Shown: positions 1 to 11,741, counted from the stretch's first letter. The stretch: 41,688 nt of DNA from Lacicoccus alkaliphilus DSM 16010 (GCF_900142805.1 NZ_FRCF01000015.1:1-41688); one strand, 5' to 3'. The notes: generated by a model not told the origin, from the sequence alone. A program made the numbers and translations.

Positions 1-82
1 AGACGATGAGGTGGATAGGTTCGGCGTGTAAGTGTGGCGACACATGCAGCGGACGAATACTAATCGATCGATGACTTATTCA
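1..82 (+). rRNA. 23S rRNA, 3' end only
   Basis: The first bases match the conserved 3' end of bacterial 23S rRNA, including the segment ggacgaatactaatcgatcg at about 51-70. The 5' part lies outside the window. The 3' boundary near 82 is by analogy with staphylococcal 23S, which ends a few bases after this motif. A spacer of about 80 bases follows before 5S, as expected for an rrn operon. Confidence 0.9.
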
Positions 83-164
83 AAGATTTGTACCGTGTAG
101 AGGGTTTTTTACACGATGTTGCTTGGCTTCTATATGGTTTTGAATGTACATTGCATTCAAATTG

Positions 165-280
165 TCTGGTGGCAATGGCGGAGAGGCCACACCTGTTCCC
201 ATGCCGAACACAGCCGTTAAGCTCTCCAGCGCCGATGGTAGTTGGACTGACGTCCCGTTAGAGTAGGACGCCGCCAGGCA
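165..280 (+). rRNA. rrf: 5S rRNA
   Basis: A 116-base segment matches Gram-positive 5S rRNA, with the hallmark internal stretch cctgttcccatgccgaaca near 192-210 and complementary ends (tctggtgg near the start, ccgccaggca at the end). It sits 3' of 23S with an 82-base spacer and is followed by a strong terminator. The exact ends could be off by one or two bases. Confidence 0.93.
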
Positions 281-285
281 GACTT

Positions 286-316
286 AGACCCGATCCCAGT
301 GATCGGGTCTTTTTTA
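286..316 (+). terminator. rrn operon terminator
   Basis: A perfect 10-bp stem (agacccgatc / gatcgggtct, 286-295 and 301-310) with a 5-base loop is followed by a run of T. It lies just after 5S and closes the ribosomal RNA operon. Confidence 0.93.
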
Positions 317-422
317 TTGTCTTTTTTCTCTTATATAGTCAAGTGTTTAAAAAATGATGATGGATTGTGTTAGTATGGGGTATGGTCTTGAAGGCACCAA
401 TAATACCGGATAAGGTGATTGT

Positions 423-1666
423 ATGTATTTGACGGATAAATTGAAGCAGCTTAAGCAGGAGAACGCCATATCAATGCATGTTCCGGGACATAAGAACATG
501 ACCATCGGAAGTTTGGATCAGCTGGAATGGACACATGATATGACGGAGATCACCGGCTTGGATGATCTGCATTCCCCTGAAGGTGTTTTGCTCAAGTTGA
601 ATGCATTCCTCTCCGGAAAGCATCCTGGCTACCATGCGCAGGCGATGGTGAATGGAACGACTGCAGGCATCTTGTCTGCCATATTTGCTGTCAGAGGGGA
701 GATTGGCAGATTTGTGGTGGTTGGAGACGCCCATAAGTCGGTCTACCATGGACTTGAGATTGCAGGTACCCCTTTTGTAACTGTAGCTTTCGATGAATTA
801 TACAATATGGACGTTGGTGACTCTGCCGTGATCATTACATATCCTTCCTACAATGGTACTGTCGATCCCCGCATGGCTGAAATTATAGAGCATGTCGGAT
901 CTACAGACGGGATAAGCATCATTGATGAGGCGCATGGTGCCCATTTTGGAGTCACGGGGAATTTTCCGCAGTCTGCCCTGGAGTTTGGTGCAGATATCGT
1001 CATCCAGTCCTACCATAAGATGCTTCCGGCCCTGACAGGTGCTTCTGTAGCATTCACTAGAGAAAAAGACGTCCATAGAAGCATGATGAAATACATCGAT
1101 TACTTTGAGACCTCAAGTCCCTCCTACTTGATACTCGCTTCCATAGAACTTGCACATCAATTTTACAATGAATTTGATGATGAGCTGTTTTTCAGCCAGA
1201 GAGAGACTTTGATTAAAAGTATGGAAGGTCGCGGGTTTTCAATCATTGAAACTGATGACCCGGCAAAGGTCACCCTCAATATGGAGGGCCTTTCCCCCTA
1301 TGCGTTGTTCGATGCACTGGACCGGGCGGGGATTTATTCTGAAATGGTGACTGATGCAGGCGTTTTGTGGTGTCTGCCCTTGTTCCACCGGGGGGACAGA
1401 TATCCTCTGGAGGCATTGTTGGAACGATTGACTAACCTCACAATTACGCAAAGCAGGAGGGGGACGAAATCTGAGGATTTGGATTTTCTGCTTGGAAAAA
1501 CTGCCGTCCGTTCCGTAGTCCCCTATCCCCCGGGCGTACCGCTCATCCATGAAGGGGAACGTTTTACCGAAGAAGTTATTAGAACTATAATACATAAAAA
1601 GAGTTATCATGTTAAAATGGAAGGTATAGAAGACAATATCGAATGCTATAAGGTTGATGAGGACTC

Positions 1667-1670
<4 letters not shown>
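423..1670 (+). CDS. Orn/Lys/Arg decarboxylase family PLP enzyme
   Basis: A PLP-dependent fold-type I decarboxylase of the Orn/Lys/Arg group, related to B. subtilis YaaO and to the protein encoded before tmk in staphylococci. The N-terminal MHVPGHKN segment (residues 18-25) is typical of the group. DEAHGAHFG holds the cofactor-contacting Asp, and SYHKMLPALTG provides the Schiff-base lysine, K199. The substrate is not readable from sequence. At 415 residues it is shorter than the roughly 450-490 of the usual family members, mainly in the C-terminal part. The start is preceded by aaggtga at a proper distance. Its stop overlaps the tmk start by four bases, so the two are probably cotranscribed. 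Confidence 0.85.
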
Positions 1671-2625
<955 letters not shown>

Positions 2626-2635
2626 GCGTTCAACA

Positions 2636-3544
2636 ATGGAGATTAACCACACGATAGAGAAGAACCTGTTGAATGCCATCCAAAACAACCGTCTCAGCCA
2701 TACGTATATGTTCGAAGGCGATGCATTGGAGACGCTCCGCAGATACAGTACGTTCTTCACCCTGAACATTTTTGGCGATACCCCCCGTAACCGGGCGTTG
2801 ATGAAAGAGGGCAACCATCCTGATTTTTATTACCTGGGCACTGAGGAGACGACGATCAAAAAAGAAGAAGTCGCCCGTCTCATGCATGTGATGAACAACA
2901 AGCCCACTGAGACGGAGTATAAGGTATATGTCATAGAAGCTTTTGATAAATTGACGCCCCAGGCTGAAAACAGCCTCCTGAAATTTTTGGAAGAACCGCC
3001 TGAAAAGACGATTGCCCTGCTTTTGACGGTTGATAAAAGCAATATTCTGCCGACGATCCATTCGAGGGCCCAGCATATCTTTATAAGAGGGGACTCTTCG
3101 GACCGGTTGAAGGAACTGGAGTACCTGTCGGAAGATGATTTGCAGACGATCGATGCCTTGTCGCTGAATGCCGGGCATGTCAAGGATATGGGGGAGGATT
3201 TCAGCAAACTGAGGCAGGCGGCGCTGGAATTCTCTGTGAAATGGATGAACCGGCATTCGCTGGTACTCCTGGAAATCAAGCCGATGCTGGAGTGGTGCGA
3301 TGAACGCCGGGATTATCTGCTGCTTCTGCAGTTGATAGACGGCTGCGTCCGCCAGGCGATGCATTCGAAGTTAAAACTCGATATATTCAAGCCCTATAAT
3401 GAGGACTTGAAAGTCGATAGAATGATCAGTGTCAATCAGCTGACCAAAATGCTGGATGAAATAGAACAGGCCAACAAGATGATTCAATTCAATGTACACC
3501 CAATGCTCGCATTTGAGGGACTGGTTATCATTTCGAAAGGTTGA
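2636..3544 (+). CDS. holB: DNA polymerase III delta' subunit
   Basis: The delta' subunit of the clamp loader, about 302 residues, which helps load the sliding clamp during replication. The start RLSHTYMFEG matches the family's N-terminus, and SLLKFLEEPPEKTIALLLT is the conserved AAA+ sensor region of DnaX/HolB-like proteins. The open frame runs upstream to 2528, but that extension lies inside pstA and has no family similarity, so I place the start at the ATG at 2636. No Walker A lysine motif and no zinc-knuckle cysteines are visible where delta' and DnaX proteins often carry them, so it is probably a non-ATPase subunit. It sits in the tmk-pstA-holB-ricT-yabA operon. Confidence 0.93.
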   Translation: MEINHTIEKNLLNAIQNNRLSHTYMFEGDALETLRRYSTFFTLNIFGDTPRNRALMKEGNHPDFYYLGTEETTIKKEEVARLMHVMNNKPTETEYKVYVIEAFDKLTPQAENSLLKFLEEPPEKTIALLLTVDKSNILPTIHSRAQHIFIRGDSSDRLKELEYLSEDDLQTIDALSLNAGHVKDMGEDFSKLRQAALEFSVKWMNRHSLVLLEIKPMLEWCDERRDYLLLLQLIDGCVRQAMHSKLKLDIFKPYNEDLKVDRMISVNQLTKMLDEIEQANKMIQFNVHPMLAFEGLVIISKG

Positions 3545-3550
3545 TGAAGT

Positions 3551-4369
3551 ATGATAAAACTCATGACTGCGACTCAATTAGATTACTTTAGTAATATTTA
3601 TATAGATAGTAGTAAAGCATCTGTTAAAAGAGATGATTATATTATAGCCGAGACGAAACGCGGTATTGAACTGCTGCGTGTCGTGAAAGGCACGTATGAA
3701 ATTTCAAAAGATAATATAGTTGAACCGGATGGTCAATTCATAAGATTTGCAGAAGATGGTGATCTGAAGAAGTATCATCATAACGAATCAAAGGCACGTG
3801 AAGCACTCAAGTTCTGCAAGAAATCTGTGATAGAAGAAAAACTGGATATGAACATTGTCAGTGCAATGTATACACTTGATGAGAAGAAGCTCATCTTCAA
3901 ATTCACAGCAGATGAGCGGGTGGATTTCAGATCGCTCGTCAGAGTACTGGCAACACGTTTCAAGACACGTATCGAACTCAGGCAGGTCGGCGTCCGCGAT
4001 GAAGCCAAGTTTTTAGGTGGTATCGGTCCATGCGGCCGTTCGCATTGCTGTTCGACCTTCCTCGGGGATTTCGTGCCCGTCAGCATACAGATGGCCAAAA
4101 ACCAGGACTTGTCACTGTCACCGACGAAGATTTCGGGTGCCTGCGGCCGGTTGATGTGCTGCCTGAACTATGAAGACCAGTATTATGAAGAATCCCGCAC
4201 CAAAATGCCTGATGTAGGTGAGACGATCGATACGCCGAACGGTAAGGGTAAAGTCATCGGGATGAATATACTGGATCTGGTTGTCCAGGTCAGATACAAA
4301 GATGACTATATCCAGGAATACCATTACGATGAACTGGAAGAAACGACTTCCGGCGGCGGTGTCTCCTAA
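3551..4369 (+). CDS. ricT: PSP1-domain protein RicT (YaaT)
   Basis: A PSP1-domain protein of the RicT/YaaT family. In B. subtilis, RicT with RicF (YmcA) and RicA (YlbF) forms an iron-sulphur complex that assists RNase Y-dependent mRNA processing. The cysteine clusters are present: GPCGRSHCC (C161, C166, C167) and ACGRLMCC (C198, C203, C204). The length of 272 residues is typical. The first codons are less conserved than the rest, and a second in-frame ATG lies at codon 5. The gene begins six bases after holB and ends overlapping the yabA start by one base, so it is part of the same operon. Confidence 0.93.
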   Translation: MIKLMTATQLDYFSNIYIDSSKASVKRDDYIIAETKRGIELLRVVKGTYEISKDNIVEPDGQFIRFAEDGDLKKYHHNESKAREALKFCKKSVIEEKLDMNIVSAMYTLDEKKLIFKFTADERVDFRSLVRVLATRFKTRIELRQVGVRDEAKFLGGIGPCGRSHCCSTFLGDFVPVSIQMAKNQDLSLSPTKISGACGRLMCCLNYEDQYYEESRTKMPDVGETIDTPNGKGKVIGMNILDLVVQVRYKDDYIQEYHYDELEETTSGGGVS

Positions 4370-4674
4370 TGGATCGTGAACAGCTTTTTGACCACATCAG
4401 CAAGCTTGAGGCCGATCTCAGGAATATGCAGGAGAATCTGGATACACTGAAAGTGCACGCTGTAAATCTGGTCGAAGAGAATGTCAGTTTACAGATGGAA
4501 AATGAACATTATGAAGCACTTGTGAACAACACTGAAGAAAAAGCGGATGCTTCGTTCAAACATAACACTTTAAAAAATCTGTATGATGAAGGATTCCATA
4601 TTTGCAATATACACTTTGGCACACACAGACATGGTGAGGAATGTCTTTTCTGCCAGGGCTTTTTAAATCAATGA
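4369..4674 (+). CDS. yabA: Replication initiation control protein YabA
   Basis: YabA binds DnaA and DnaN and restrains replication initiation in Firmicutes. The 101-residue protein has the expected layout: an N-terminal leucine-rich coiled coil (residues about 1-60, tetramerisation) and a C-terminal zinc module with H77, C79, C92 and C95 in HICNIHFG...ECLFC. It overlaps ricT by one base and is followed by a hairpin that probably ends, at least partly, the tmk-yabA transcript. The position matches B. subtilis and staphylococci. Confidence 0.96.
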   Translation: MDREQLFDHISKLEADLRNMQENLDTLKVHAVNLVEENVSLQMENEHYEALVNNTEEKADASFKHNTLKNLYDEGFHICNIHFGTHRHGEECLFCQGFLNQ

Positions 4675-4681
4675 CAGGATC

Positions 4682-4706
4682 AAAAGCGGCTGCTGCCGCT
4701 TTTCTT
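4682..4706 (+). terminator. Hairpin after yabA
   Basis: A perfect 9-bp stem (aaaagcggc / gccgctttt) with a tgct loop follows yabA by seven bases. The T tract lies partly inside the stem and is short outside it, so termination may be incomplete. The ribosome binding site of the next gene begins about 11 bases further on. Confidence 0.7.
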
Positions 4707-4728
4707 ATGCCGGAATGAGGTGAAAGGA

Positions 4729-5457
4729 TTGTTGAAAGAGGACGAACGGTTGGATGAACTTTACCGGGAAGGTATGAAAATCATTCAAAGCAGCTCTGTA
4801 TTCTCATTTTCAGTGGATGCTCTGCTGCTTGCCAATTTCACTAAAATCAGCAAACGGGATAAAAGAATAATGGATCTGTGTTCCGGCAACGGCATCATAC
4901 CCATGCTGCTGTCGCACAGGACGAAGATTCCGATTGATGCCGTGGAAGTCCAGGAGCAGCTTGTGAGCATGGCAAAAAGAAGTTACGATATGAACGATAA
5001 GTCGGAACAGCTGAATATATATAATATCGATATCAATAATATAAAAGAGCATTTTGAACATTCGACATATGATGTCATCACGGTGAATCCGCCGTATTTC
5101 ACAAATGACCAGCCTTTGAAGGTGCTCGGACCGCACAGTATAGCAAGGCACGAAGTGATGGTGGACCTGGAAGGCGTGGTCAGGGCGGCCCGGTACCTTG
5201 TCAAAAACAAAGGTCGTCTGTATATAGTGCACAGGGCTGAACGCAGTGCAGAAGTGATCTTCTGTTTGATGAATAATGGTTTCAGGGTCAAAACACAGCA
5301 GTATGTCTACAATGACCCGGCGGCGGGTCATGCGATGTTCGTCATCATCGAAGCGTTGTTCCATTCCCAGGCCTATGTGGATGTTTTACCGCCATTTTAT
5401 ATTTACCAGGAGCAGGATCGGTACTCGAAAGAGATGCTGGAGGTATATTATGGATAA
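4729..5457 (+). CDS. trmN6: tRNA1(Val) A37 N6-methyltransferase-like protein (YabB)
   Basis: An SAM-dependent N6-adenine methyltransferase of the TrmN6/YabB family, which methylates A37 of tRNA-Val in enterobacteria; the exact target here is inferred. The SAM-binding region contains IMDLCSGNGIIPMLL, and the catalytic motif NPPYF is clear. An in-frame GTG exists at 4720, but it lies inside the ribosome binding site gaggtg (4717-4722). The TTG at 4729 gives a start MLKEDERLD that resembles my memory of staphylococcal homologues; TTG 4732 is also possible. The gene overlaps the following GIY-YIG gene by eight bases. Confidence 0.88.
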   Translation: MLKEDERLDELYREGMKIIQSSSVFSFSVDALLLANFTKISKRDKRIMDLCSGNGIIPMLLSHRTKIPIDAVEVQEQLVSMAKRSYDMNDKSEQLNIYNIDINNIKEHFEHSTYDVITVNPPYFTNDQPLKVLGPHSIARHEVMVDLEGVVRAARYLVKNKGRLYIVHRAERSAEVIFCLMNNGFRVKTQQYVYNDPAAGHAMFVIIEALFHSQAYVDVLPPFYIYQEQDRYSKEMLEVYYG

Positions 5458-5704
5458 ATATCATGTATATATTGTGGAGTGCAAAGATGGCAGTCTGTAC
5501 ACAGGTTATGCCAGGGATGTCGCATCCCGCATCGAAAAACATAATCTGGGCATGGGCGCGAAGTATACACGGAACAGGCGGCCGGTCACGCTCAAATATC
5601 AGGAACCTTTTGATACCATGAGTAAGGCGATGAAAAGGGAAATCCAAATAAAGAAATTGACTCGGCCAGAGAAGCTGAAGTTGATTGAAGGGAGGACGCC
5701 ATGA
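5450..5704 (+). CDS. GIY-YIG nuclease family protein
   Basis: An 84-residue single-domain GIY-YIG protein like B. subtilis YazA. The two family tripeptides appear as HVYIVEC and SLYTGYA within the first 22 residues, followed by the conserved Arg in VASRIEKHN and a K/R-rich end. The cellular role of these small stand-alone domains is unknown. The ATG at 5450 overlaps the end of trmN6, and the stop overlaps the rsmI start (ATGA). A longer frame from 5276 exists but lies inside trmN6 and has no similarity to the family. Confidence 0.92.
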   Translation: MDKYHVYIVECKDGSLYTGYARDVASRIEKHNLGMGAKYTRNRRPVTLKYQEPFDTMSKAMKREIQIKKLTRPEKLKLIEGRTP

Positions 5705-6516
5705 ATCTGTATGTCACAGGTACACCGCTCGGAAACCTGGAAGATATGAGTGTCCGGGCCGTGAAGACATTAAAGGACGTGGATGCCATACTTTGTGAAG
5801 ACACCCGGCTGACGAGGAAGCTCACCAATCATTTTGAAATTTCAACGCCGCTTCGCGCCTATCATGATTTCAACAAGGAAAAGGTCGAAGAAGAAATCCT
5901 CAATGATATGAGGGACGGTAAAGTCTTCGCGCTGGTCAGTGATGCGGGGATGCCGGCAATTTCAGACCCCGGCTATGAGCTGATCAGGAAAATGCAGGAA
6001 GAAGGAATGGAATATTCGATTATTCCCGCTGCCTCGGCATTCACACTTGCCCTGGTGGCGAGCGGCATCCCTTCATTCGAGTTCACATTTTTCGGTTTTC
6101 TCCCCAAAACCGGCAGCAAAAAGAACGAGAAGTTGAAACAGATCATGCATCACCCTTATACATCGGTGCTGTATGAATCGCCCCACAAGTTGAAGTCGAC
6201 CATCCAAAGCATGATGGAAATGGATGCGGAGCGGGAAATCAGCATTTCAAGGGAAATCACAAAAAGATTTGAGCAGCACAGGCGCGGGACCGTCAAAGAG
6301 GTTCTTGGCATGCTTGGTGACGCCATTCCTTTAAAAGGGGAGTTTGTGATTGTGATACGGGGCTATGAAGAAGAAGCTGTGGTCAGCGACATCCCGATCA
6401 GGGAGCATGTCAACCAGTTCATCGATCAGGGGATGAAACCGACGAAAGCGATGAAGATGGTGGCAGACATCAAAGGGATGAAGAAGCAGGAAGTTTATGA
6501 CATCTATAATGAATGA
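5701..6516 (+). CDS. rsmI: 16S rRNA 2'-O-ribose C1402 methyltransferase
   Basis: RsmI (YabC in Bacillus) methylates the 2'-O of C1402 in 16S rRNA, in the decoding centre. It is a tetrapyrrole-methylase-fold enzyme: the N-terminal VTGTPLGNLEDMS and the LVSDAGMPAISDPG motif form the SAM pocket, and FFGFLPKTG is also characteristic. The length of 271 residues is slightly short of the usual 280-290. It is the last gene of the trmN6-GIY-YIG-rsmI run and converges on abrB. Confidence 0.96.
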   Translation: MNLYVTGTPLGNLEDMSVRAVKTLKDVDAILCEDTRLTRKLTNHFEISTPLRAYHDFNKEKVEEEILNDMRDGKVFALVSDAGMPAISDPGYELIRKMQEEGMEYSIIPAASAFTLALVASGIPSFEFTFFGFLPKTGSKKNEKLKQIMHHPYTSVLYESPHKLKSTIQSMMEMDAEREISISREITKRFEQHRRGTVKEVLGMLGDAIPLKGEFVIVIRGYEEEAVVSDIPIREHVNQFIDQGMKPTKAMKMVADIKGMKKQEVYDIYNE

Positions 6517-6520
6517 GACT

Positions 6521-6556
6521 GAAAAATAAAAAAGCCGGAATCTTATTGATTCCGGC
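6521..6556 (-). terminator. Terminator between rsmI and abrB
   Basis: A perfect 9-bp stem (gccggaatc 6534-6542 / gattccggc 6548-6556). Read on the minus strand the stem is followed by TTTTTTATTTTTC, so it is a good intrinsic terminator for abrB. On the plus strand no T run follows, so it would serve rsmI only weakly. Confidence 0.85.
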
Positions 6557-6566
6557 GACCCTTGGA

Positions 6567-6848
6567 TTATTCCCTGGGCATTTTATTTTGGATTTCTTCC
6601 ATAAGCATTTTTGCGCCTTCTTCGCTTAAAATGATCCTGCCTTCAGCAAGTCTCATATTTTTATCGGAAACATCACCCGTAATATCACAGGTCATGGATG
6701 GCTTATACTTTTTGAGGATGATGGTGTCCTCGTCGGTATATATTTCTAAAGCATCTTTCACTTCGATGTCCAGTATCCTTCGTAATTCTATCGGGATGAC
6801 AACGCGGCCAAGCTCATCGACCTTACGTACGATTCCAGTTGACTTCAT
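6567..6848 (-). CDS. abrB: AbrB family transition-state regulator
   Basis: A 93-residue AbrB-like DNA-binding protein. The N-terminal half (MKSTGIVRKVDELGRVVIPI onward, to about residue 50) is the SpoVT/AbrB swapped-hairpin domain, and the C-terminal half is the AbrB multimerisation domain. In Bacillus, AbrB represses many post-exponential genes, and the gene sits between rsmI and metS exactly as here. The start is preceded on the minus strand by a strong aaggagg site. Its targets in this non-sporulating organism cannot be read from the window. A perfect 8-bp inverted repeat upstream (6920-6942) could be an autoregulatory site. Confidence 0.93.
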   Translation of the reverse strand: MKSTGIVRKVDELGRVVIPIELRRILDIEVKDALEIYTDEDTIILKKYKPSMTCDITGDVSDKNMRLAEGRIILSEEGAKMLMEEIQNKMPRE

Positions 6849-6919
6849 TTGGAGTTCCTCCTTAACTATGTTTCTTCAAGAAATTTTGGGTTGTTTTGGG
6901 GGTTAGACGGTTAAGACTC

Positions 6920-6942
6920 TATTGAATGCTATAAATTCAATA
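6920..6942. promoter_or_regulatory. Inverted repeat upstream of abrB
   Basis: The sequence tattgaat, seven bases, attcaata forms a perfect 8-bp inverted repeat 72 bases upstream of the abrB start codon, in an A/T-rich region. It could be an operator or part of the abrB promoter. No T run follows, so a terminator is unlikely. The role is inferred from position only. Confidence 0.35.
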
Positions 6943-7047
6943 AAAAAGAAGTAAAACACATATTATAGGAAAAAAAAGGATGGTCTTAAGATACACATGA
7001 TTATATCACAAAAGCTTTCAGTGTTGCCAACATTTATACTGCAGCAA

Positions 7048-9088
<2,041 letters not shown>

Positions 9089-9100
9089 GGAGTGGGATTT

Positions 9101-9868
9101 TTGCTGATTGATACACATGTGCATTTGAATGCGGATCACTATGACGCGGATCTGGATGAAGTCATTGAGCGGGCAAGAGCTGCGGGCGTTGAAAAAATGG
9201 TCGTTGTGGGCTTTGACCGCAAGACGATAGAGCGCACGATGAAACTGATTGATGAACATGAAGATGTGTATGGTGTCATCGGATGGCATCCGGTGGATGC
9301 AGTGGACTGTACAGAGGCAGACCTTGAGTGGATAGAAGCATTGTCACAACATGAGAAAATCGTCGGAATAGGTGAGACCGGCCTGGACTATCACTGGGAT
9401 AAATCGCCAAAGGAGATTCAAAAGGACATCTTCAGACGTCAGATCGCCCTGGCGAAACGGGTCAAATTACCAATCATCATCCACAACAGGGATTCGACGG
9501 CAGATTGTGTGGAAATCCTGAAAGAAGAAGCGGCATATGAAGCAGGCGGTATCATGCATGCTTTCAGTGCAGATGAAAGAACGGCGGATGAAGTCATCGG
9601 CATGAACTTTTATATCTCACTCGGAGGCCCTGTCACGTTTAAAAATGCACAGCTGCCTAAAGACATCGCTGTACACGTGCCGCTGAACAGGCTCCTCGTG
9701 GAAACCGATGCCCCGTTTTTGACGCCGCATCCATACAGAGGGAAGCGCAATGAACCGGCTCATGTGAAACTTGTGGCTGAAAAGATTGCAGAATTACGGG
9801 GAGTATCATACGAAGTGCTTGCACAGGCGACCACTGAAAACGCTGAAGCGCTGTTCGATTTCAAATGA
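9101..9868 (+). CDS. tatD: TatD family metal-dependent hydrolase
   Basis: A TatD/YabD-type amidohydrolase-fold enzyme, usually a 3'-5' DNA/RNA exonuclease. The metal-binding HxH is in LIDTHVHLN at the very N-terminus. GIGETGLDYHWD gives the conserved Glu, IIHNRDS and GGIMHAFS give histidines, and ETDAPFLTP the last Asp. The start is TTG 9101, because the upstream GTG 9092 overlaps the ribosome binding site aaggag (9087-9092) and the protein then begins MLIDTHVHLN like staphylococcal homologues. It has 255 residues, a normal length. A strong terminator follows. Confidence 0.93.
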   Translation: MLIDTHVHLNADHYDADLDEVIERARAAGVEKMVVVGFDRKTIERTMKLIDEHEDVYGVIGWHPVDAVDCTEADLEWIEALSQHEKIVGIGETGLDYHWDKSPKEIQKDIFRRQIALAKRVKLPIIIHNRDSTADCVEILKEEAAYEAGGIMHAFSADERTADEVIGMNFYISLGGPVTFKNAQLPKDIAVHVPLNRLLVETDAPFLTPHPYRGKRNEPAHVKLVAEKIAELRGVSYEVLAQATTENAEALFDFK

Positions 9869-9869
9869 G

Positions 9870-9898
9870 GAAGCCGGGGGGTCCCCCGGCTTTTTTCA
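9870..9898 (+). terminator. Terminator after tatD
   Basis: A GC-rich stem (aagccgggg / cccccggctt) immediately after the tatD stop is followed by a run of T. It is a classical intrinsic terminator for the metG-tatD transcript. Confidence 0.92.
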
Positions 9899-9961
9899 TC
9901 AGCATTAAAAAAAAGTGCAGGATAAATAGTATGTTATGATATTCTCCAAAGGAGATAACAA

Positions 9962-10516
9962 ATGGATAAACCAGTGATACATGAAGTGATTATAGTTGAA
10001 GGCCGGGACGACACGAGACGTCTGAAAGAAGCATTGGTCTGTGAAACGATCGAGACCAACGGCTCTGCGATCAATGAGAGGACGATGCAGGAAATCGAAG
10101 TGGCTTTAAAGACAAGGGGCGCGATCATATTGACGGATCCCGATTTCCCGGGCCATAAAATAAGGACTGCGATCTTAAAGCGTTTCCCCCATATAAAAGA
10201 AGCGTTCATATCCCGGAAAAAAGCGACAAGCAGGCGGGGGATCGGCATCGAACATGCCTCGATCGAAGATATACGCAGTGCGCTTAAGAATGTCCTTGTC
10301 AATCATGAGGTGGAGGTTGAGACGGTTTCAACAGAGGATATGCAGCTTTGGCAGCTGAGTGGGAGCGAAGATTCAAAAGCCAGGCGCGAACATTTGACTG
10401 CCAGGCTGAACATCGGCTATGCCAATGCAAAGCAATTGAAAAATAAACTGAACAGATACCGGATTGAGAAGGAAGAAATCACTTCAATTCTTTCAGAGTT
10501 GAAAAAGGATGGTTGA
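9962..10516 (+). CDS. rnmV: Ribonuclease M5
   Basis: RNase M5 carries out the final maturation of 5S rRNA precursor in low-GC Gram-positives. The Toprim domain is at the N-terminus: [15 protein letters not shown] holds the catalytic Glu, [10 protein letters not shown] follows, and [12 protein letters not shown] holds the Dx[16 protein letters not shown] is a family signature. The length of 184 residues is usual. The ribosome binding site aaaggagat lies close upstream. The gene overlaps rsmA by up to eight bases, the same pairing as in Bacillus and Staphylococcus. Confidence 0.96.
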   Translation: MDKPVIHEVIIVEGRDDTRRLKEALVCETIETNGSAINERTMQEIEVALKTRGAIILTDPDFPGHKIRTAILKRFPHIKEAFISRKKATSRRGIGIEHASIEDIRSALKNVLVNHEVEVETVSTEDMQLWQLSGSEDSKARREHLTARLNIGYANAKQLKNKLNRYRIEKEEITSILSELKKDG

Positions 10517-11405
10517 TATGAAAGATATCGCAACAGCATCAAGAACAAAAGAGATATTGGATAAACATGGTGTAAAGTTCAAAAAAAGCCTGGGGCAGAA
10601 TTTCCTGGTTGATGCCAACGTCATCCATAAAGTGCTTGATAAGGCGGAGGTGGATGAAGGGACGGCAGTGATCGAGGTCGGTCCGGGCATCGGTTCGCTC
10701 ACTGAACAGATCGCTAAAAGAGCGGGGAAGGTCGTCGCCTATGAAATCGACCAAAGACTGATTCCTGTGCTGAATGATACGCTTGCACCCTATACCAATG
10801 TCGCAGTCATAAATGAAGACATTCTTGAAGCGGATATCGGGGGGATGATTGAAGAGGAATTCAGTGATTTCAAAGAAATCGTCGTCATCGCCAATCTGCC
10901 TTACTACATCACCACACCGATATTGATGAACTTTCTCATGCAGAAGCTGCCGATCGACCGTTATTACGTGATGATGCAGAAGGAAGTCGGGGAACGCATC
11001 AGTGCAAAACCGAACACGAAAGCATACGGCTCACTTTCCATTGCCATCGACTATTATACAGACGCAAAAACAGTCCAAAGCGTGCCTAAGTCGGTCTTCA
11101 TGCCTGCGCCCAATGTGGATTCGATCATCGTGGAAATGAGGGCGCGCAAAGTGCCTAAAGTTTCCGTAAAAGATGAAGAAGTATTTTTTAAACTGACAAA
11201 AGGTGCGTTTGTACAGCGCAGAAAAACCATTTTGAACAATTATTTGATTTTATTTGAAGACGGCAAGAAACTTAAAGGGGAAATCAGTGCGCTGCTGAAC
11301 GCGGCAGGCATCGATCCGGTACGCCGCGGAGAGAGTCTAACGATAGAAGATTTTGCAGCAATCTATCATAAACTGGGAGATTTCCCGACGTTAAAATTCG
11401 AATAA
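10509..11405 (+). CDS. rsmA: 16S rRNA dimethyladenosine transferase (KsgA)
   Basis: RsmA dimethylates A1518 and A1519 of 16S rRNA in late 30S assembly; loss of it gives kasugamycin resistance in other bacteria. The SAM motif is [13 protein letters not shown] and the catalytic NLPYY tetrad is present, preceded by the signature [11 protein letters not shown]. The protein has 298 residues from ATG 10509, matching the staphylococcal N-terminus. ATG 10518 is an alternative with better ribosome binding site spacing (aaaagga). It is translationally coupled to rnmV. Confidence 0.96.
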   Translation: MVDMKDIATASRTKEILDKHGVKFKKSLGQNFLVDANVIHKVLDKAEVDEGTAVIEVGPGIGSLTEQIAKRAGKVVAYEIDQRLIPVLNDTLAPYTNVAVINEDILEADIGGMIEEEFSDFKEIVVIANLPYYITTPILMNFLMQKLPIDRYYVMMQKEVGERISAKPNTKAYGSLSIAIDYYTDAKTVQSVPKSVFMPAPNVDSIIVEMRARKVPKVSVKDEEVFFKLTKGAFVQRRKTILNNYLILFEDGKKLKGEISALLNAAGIDPVRRGESLTIEDFAAIYHKLGDFPTLKFE

Positions 11406-11427
11406 GTAAGATAATTATAACAACTTT

Positions 11428-11456
11428 TTGACAAAGTTATGTAAACTTGTTATAAT
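11428..11456 (+). promoter_or_regulatory. Perfect consensus sigma-A promoter of veg
   Basis: TTGACA (11428-11433), exactly 17 bases, then TATAAT (11451-11456) directly upstream of veg. Both hexamers match the consensus fully. The B. subtilis veg promoter is a classic strong vegetative promoter, so this strength is conserved. Confidence 0.92.
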
Positions 11457-11477
11457 GGACCTAGTGAGGTGGGCCAA

Positions 11478-11741
11478 ATGCCAAAATCTTTAGTCGACAT
11501 CAAAAAGATTCTTGATTGTCAGTTAGGTAATCGCGTAATACTTCGTGCCAACGGAGGCCGTAAGAAGTTAATAGAAAGACATGGTATTCTCAGAGAAACA
11601 TATCCTTCTGTTTTCGTGGTAGAGCTTGATCAAGAAGAACATAATTTTGAAAGAGTGTCATATACATACACTGATGTATTGACATCGAATGTTGAAATGA
11701 CTTTCGTCAACGAGCAGAGTGAAGCATTTGTAATCCAATAA
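11478..11741 (+). CDS. veg: Veg protein
   Basis: An 87-residue Veg family protein. In B. subtilis, Veg is highly expressed in vegetative cells and has been linked to biofilm gene control through SinR; its molecular action remains unclear. The sequence [20 protein letters not shown] is the family's N-terminus and carries the nucleic-acid-like beta-barrel region. The GTG at 11469 is in frame but overlaps the ribosome binding site (gtgaggtggg), so the start is ATG 11478. It is probably monocistronic: a consensus promoter lies before it and a strong terminator after it. Confidence 0.95.
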   Translation: MPKSLVDIKKILDCQLGNRVILRANGGRKKLIERHGILRETYPSVFVVELDQEEHNFERVSYTYTDVLTSNVEMTFVNEQSEAFVIQ

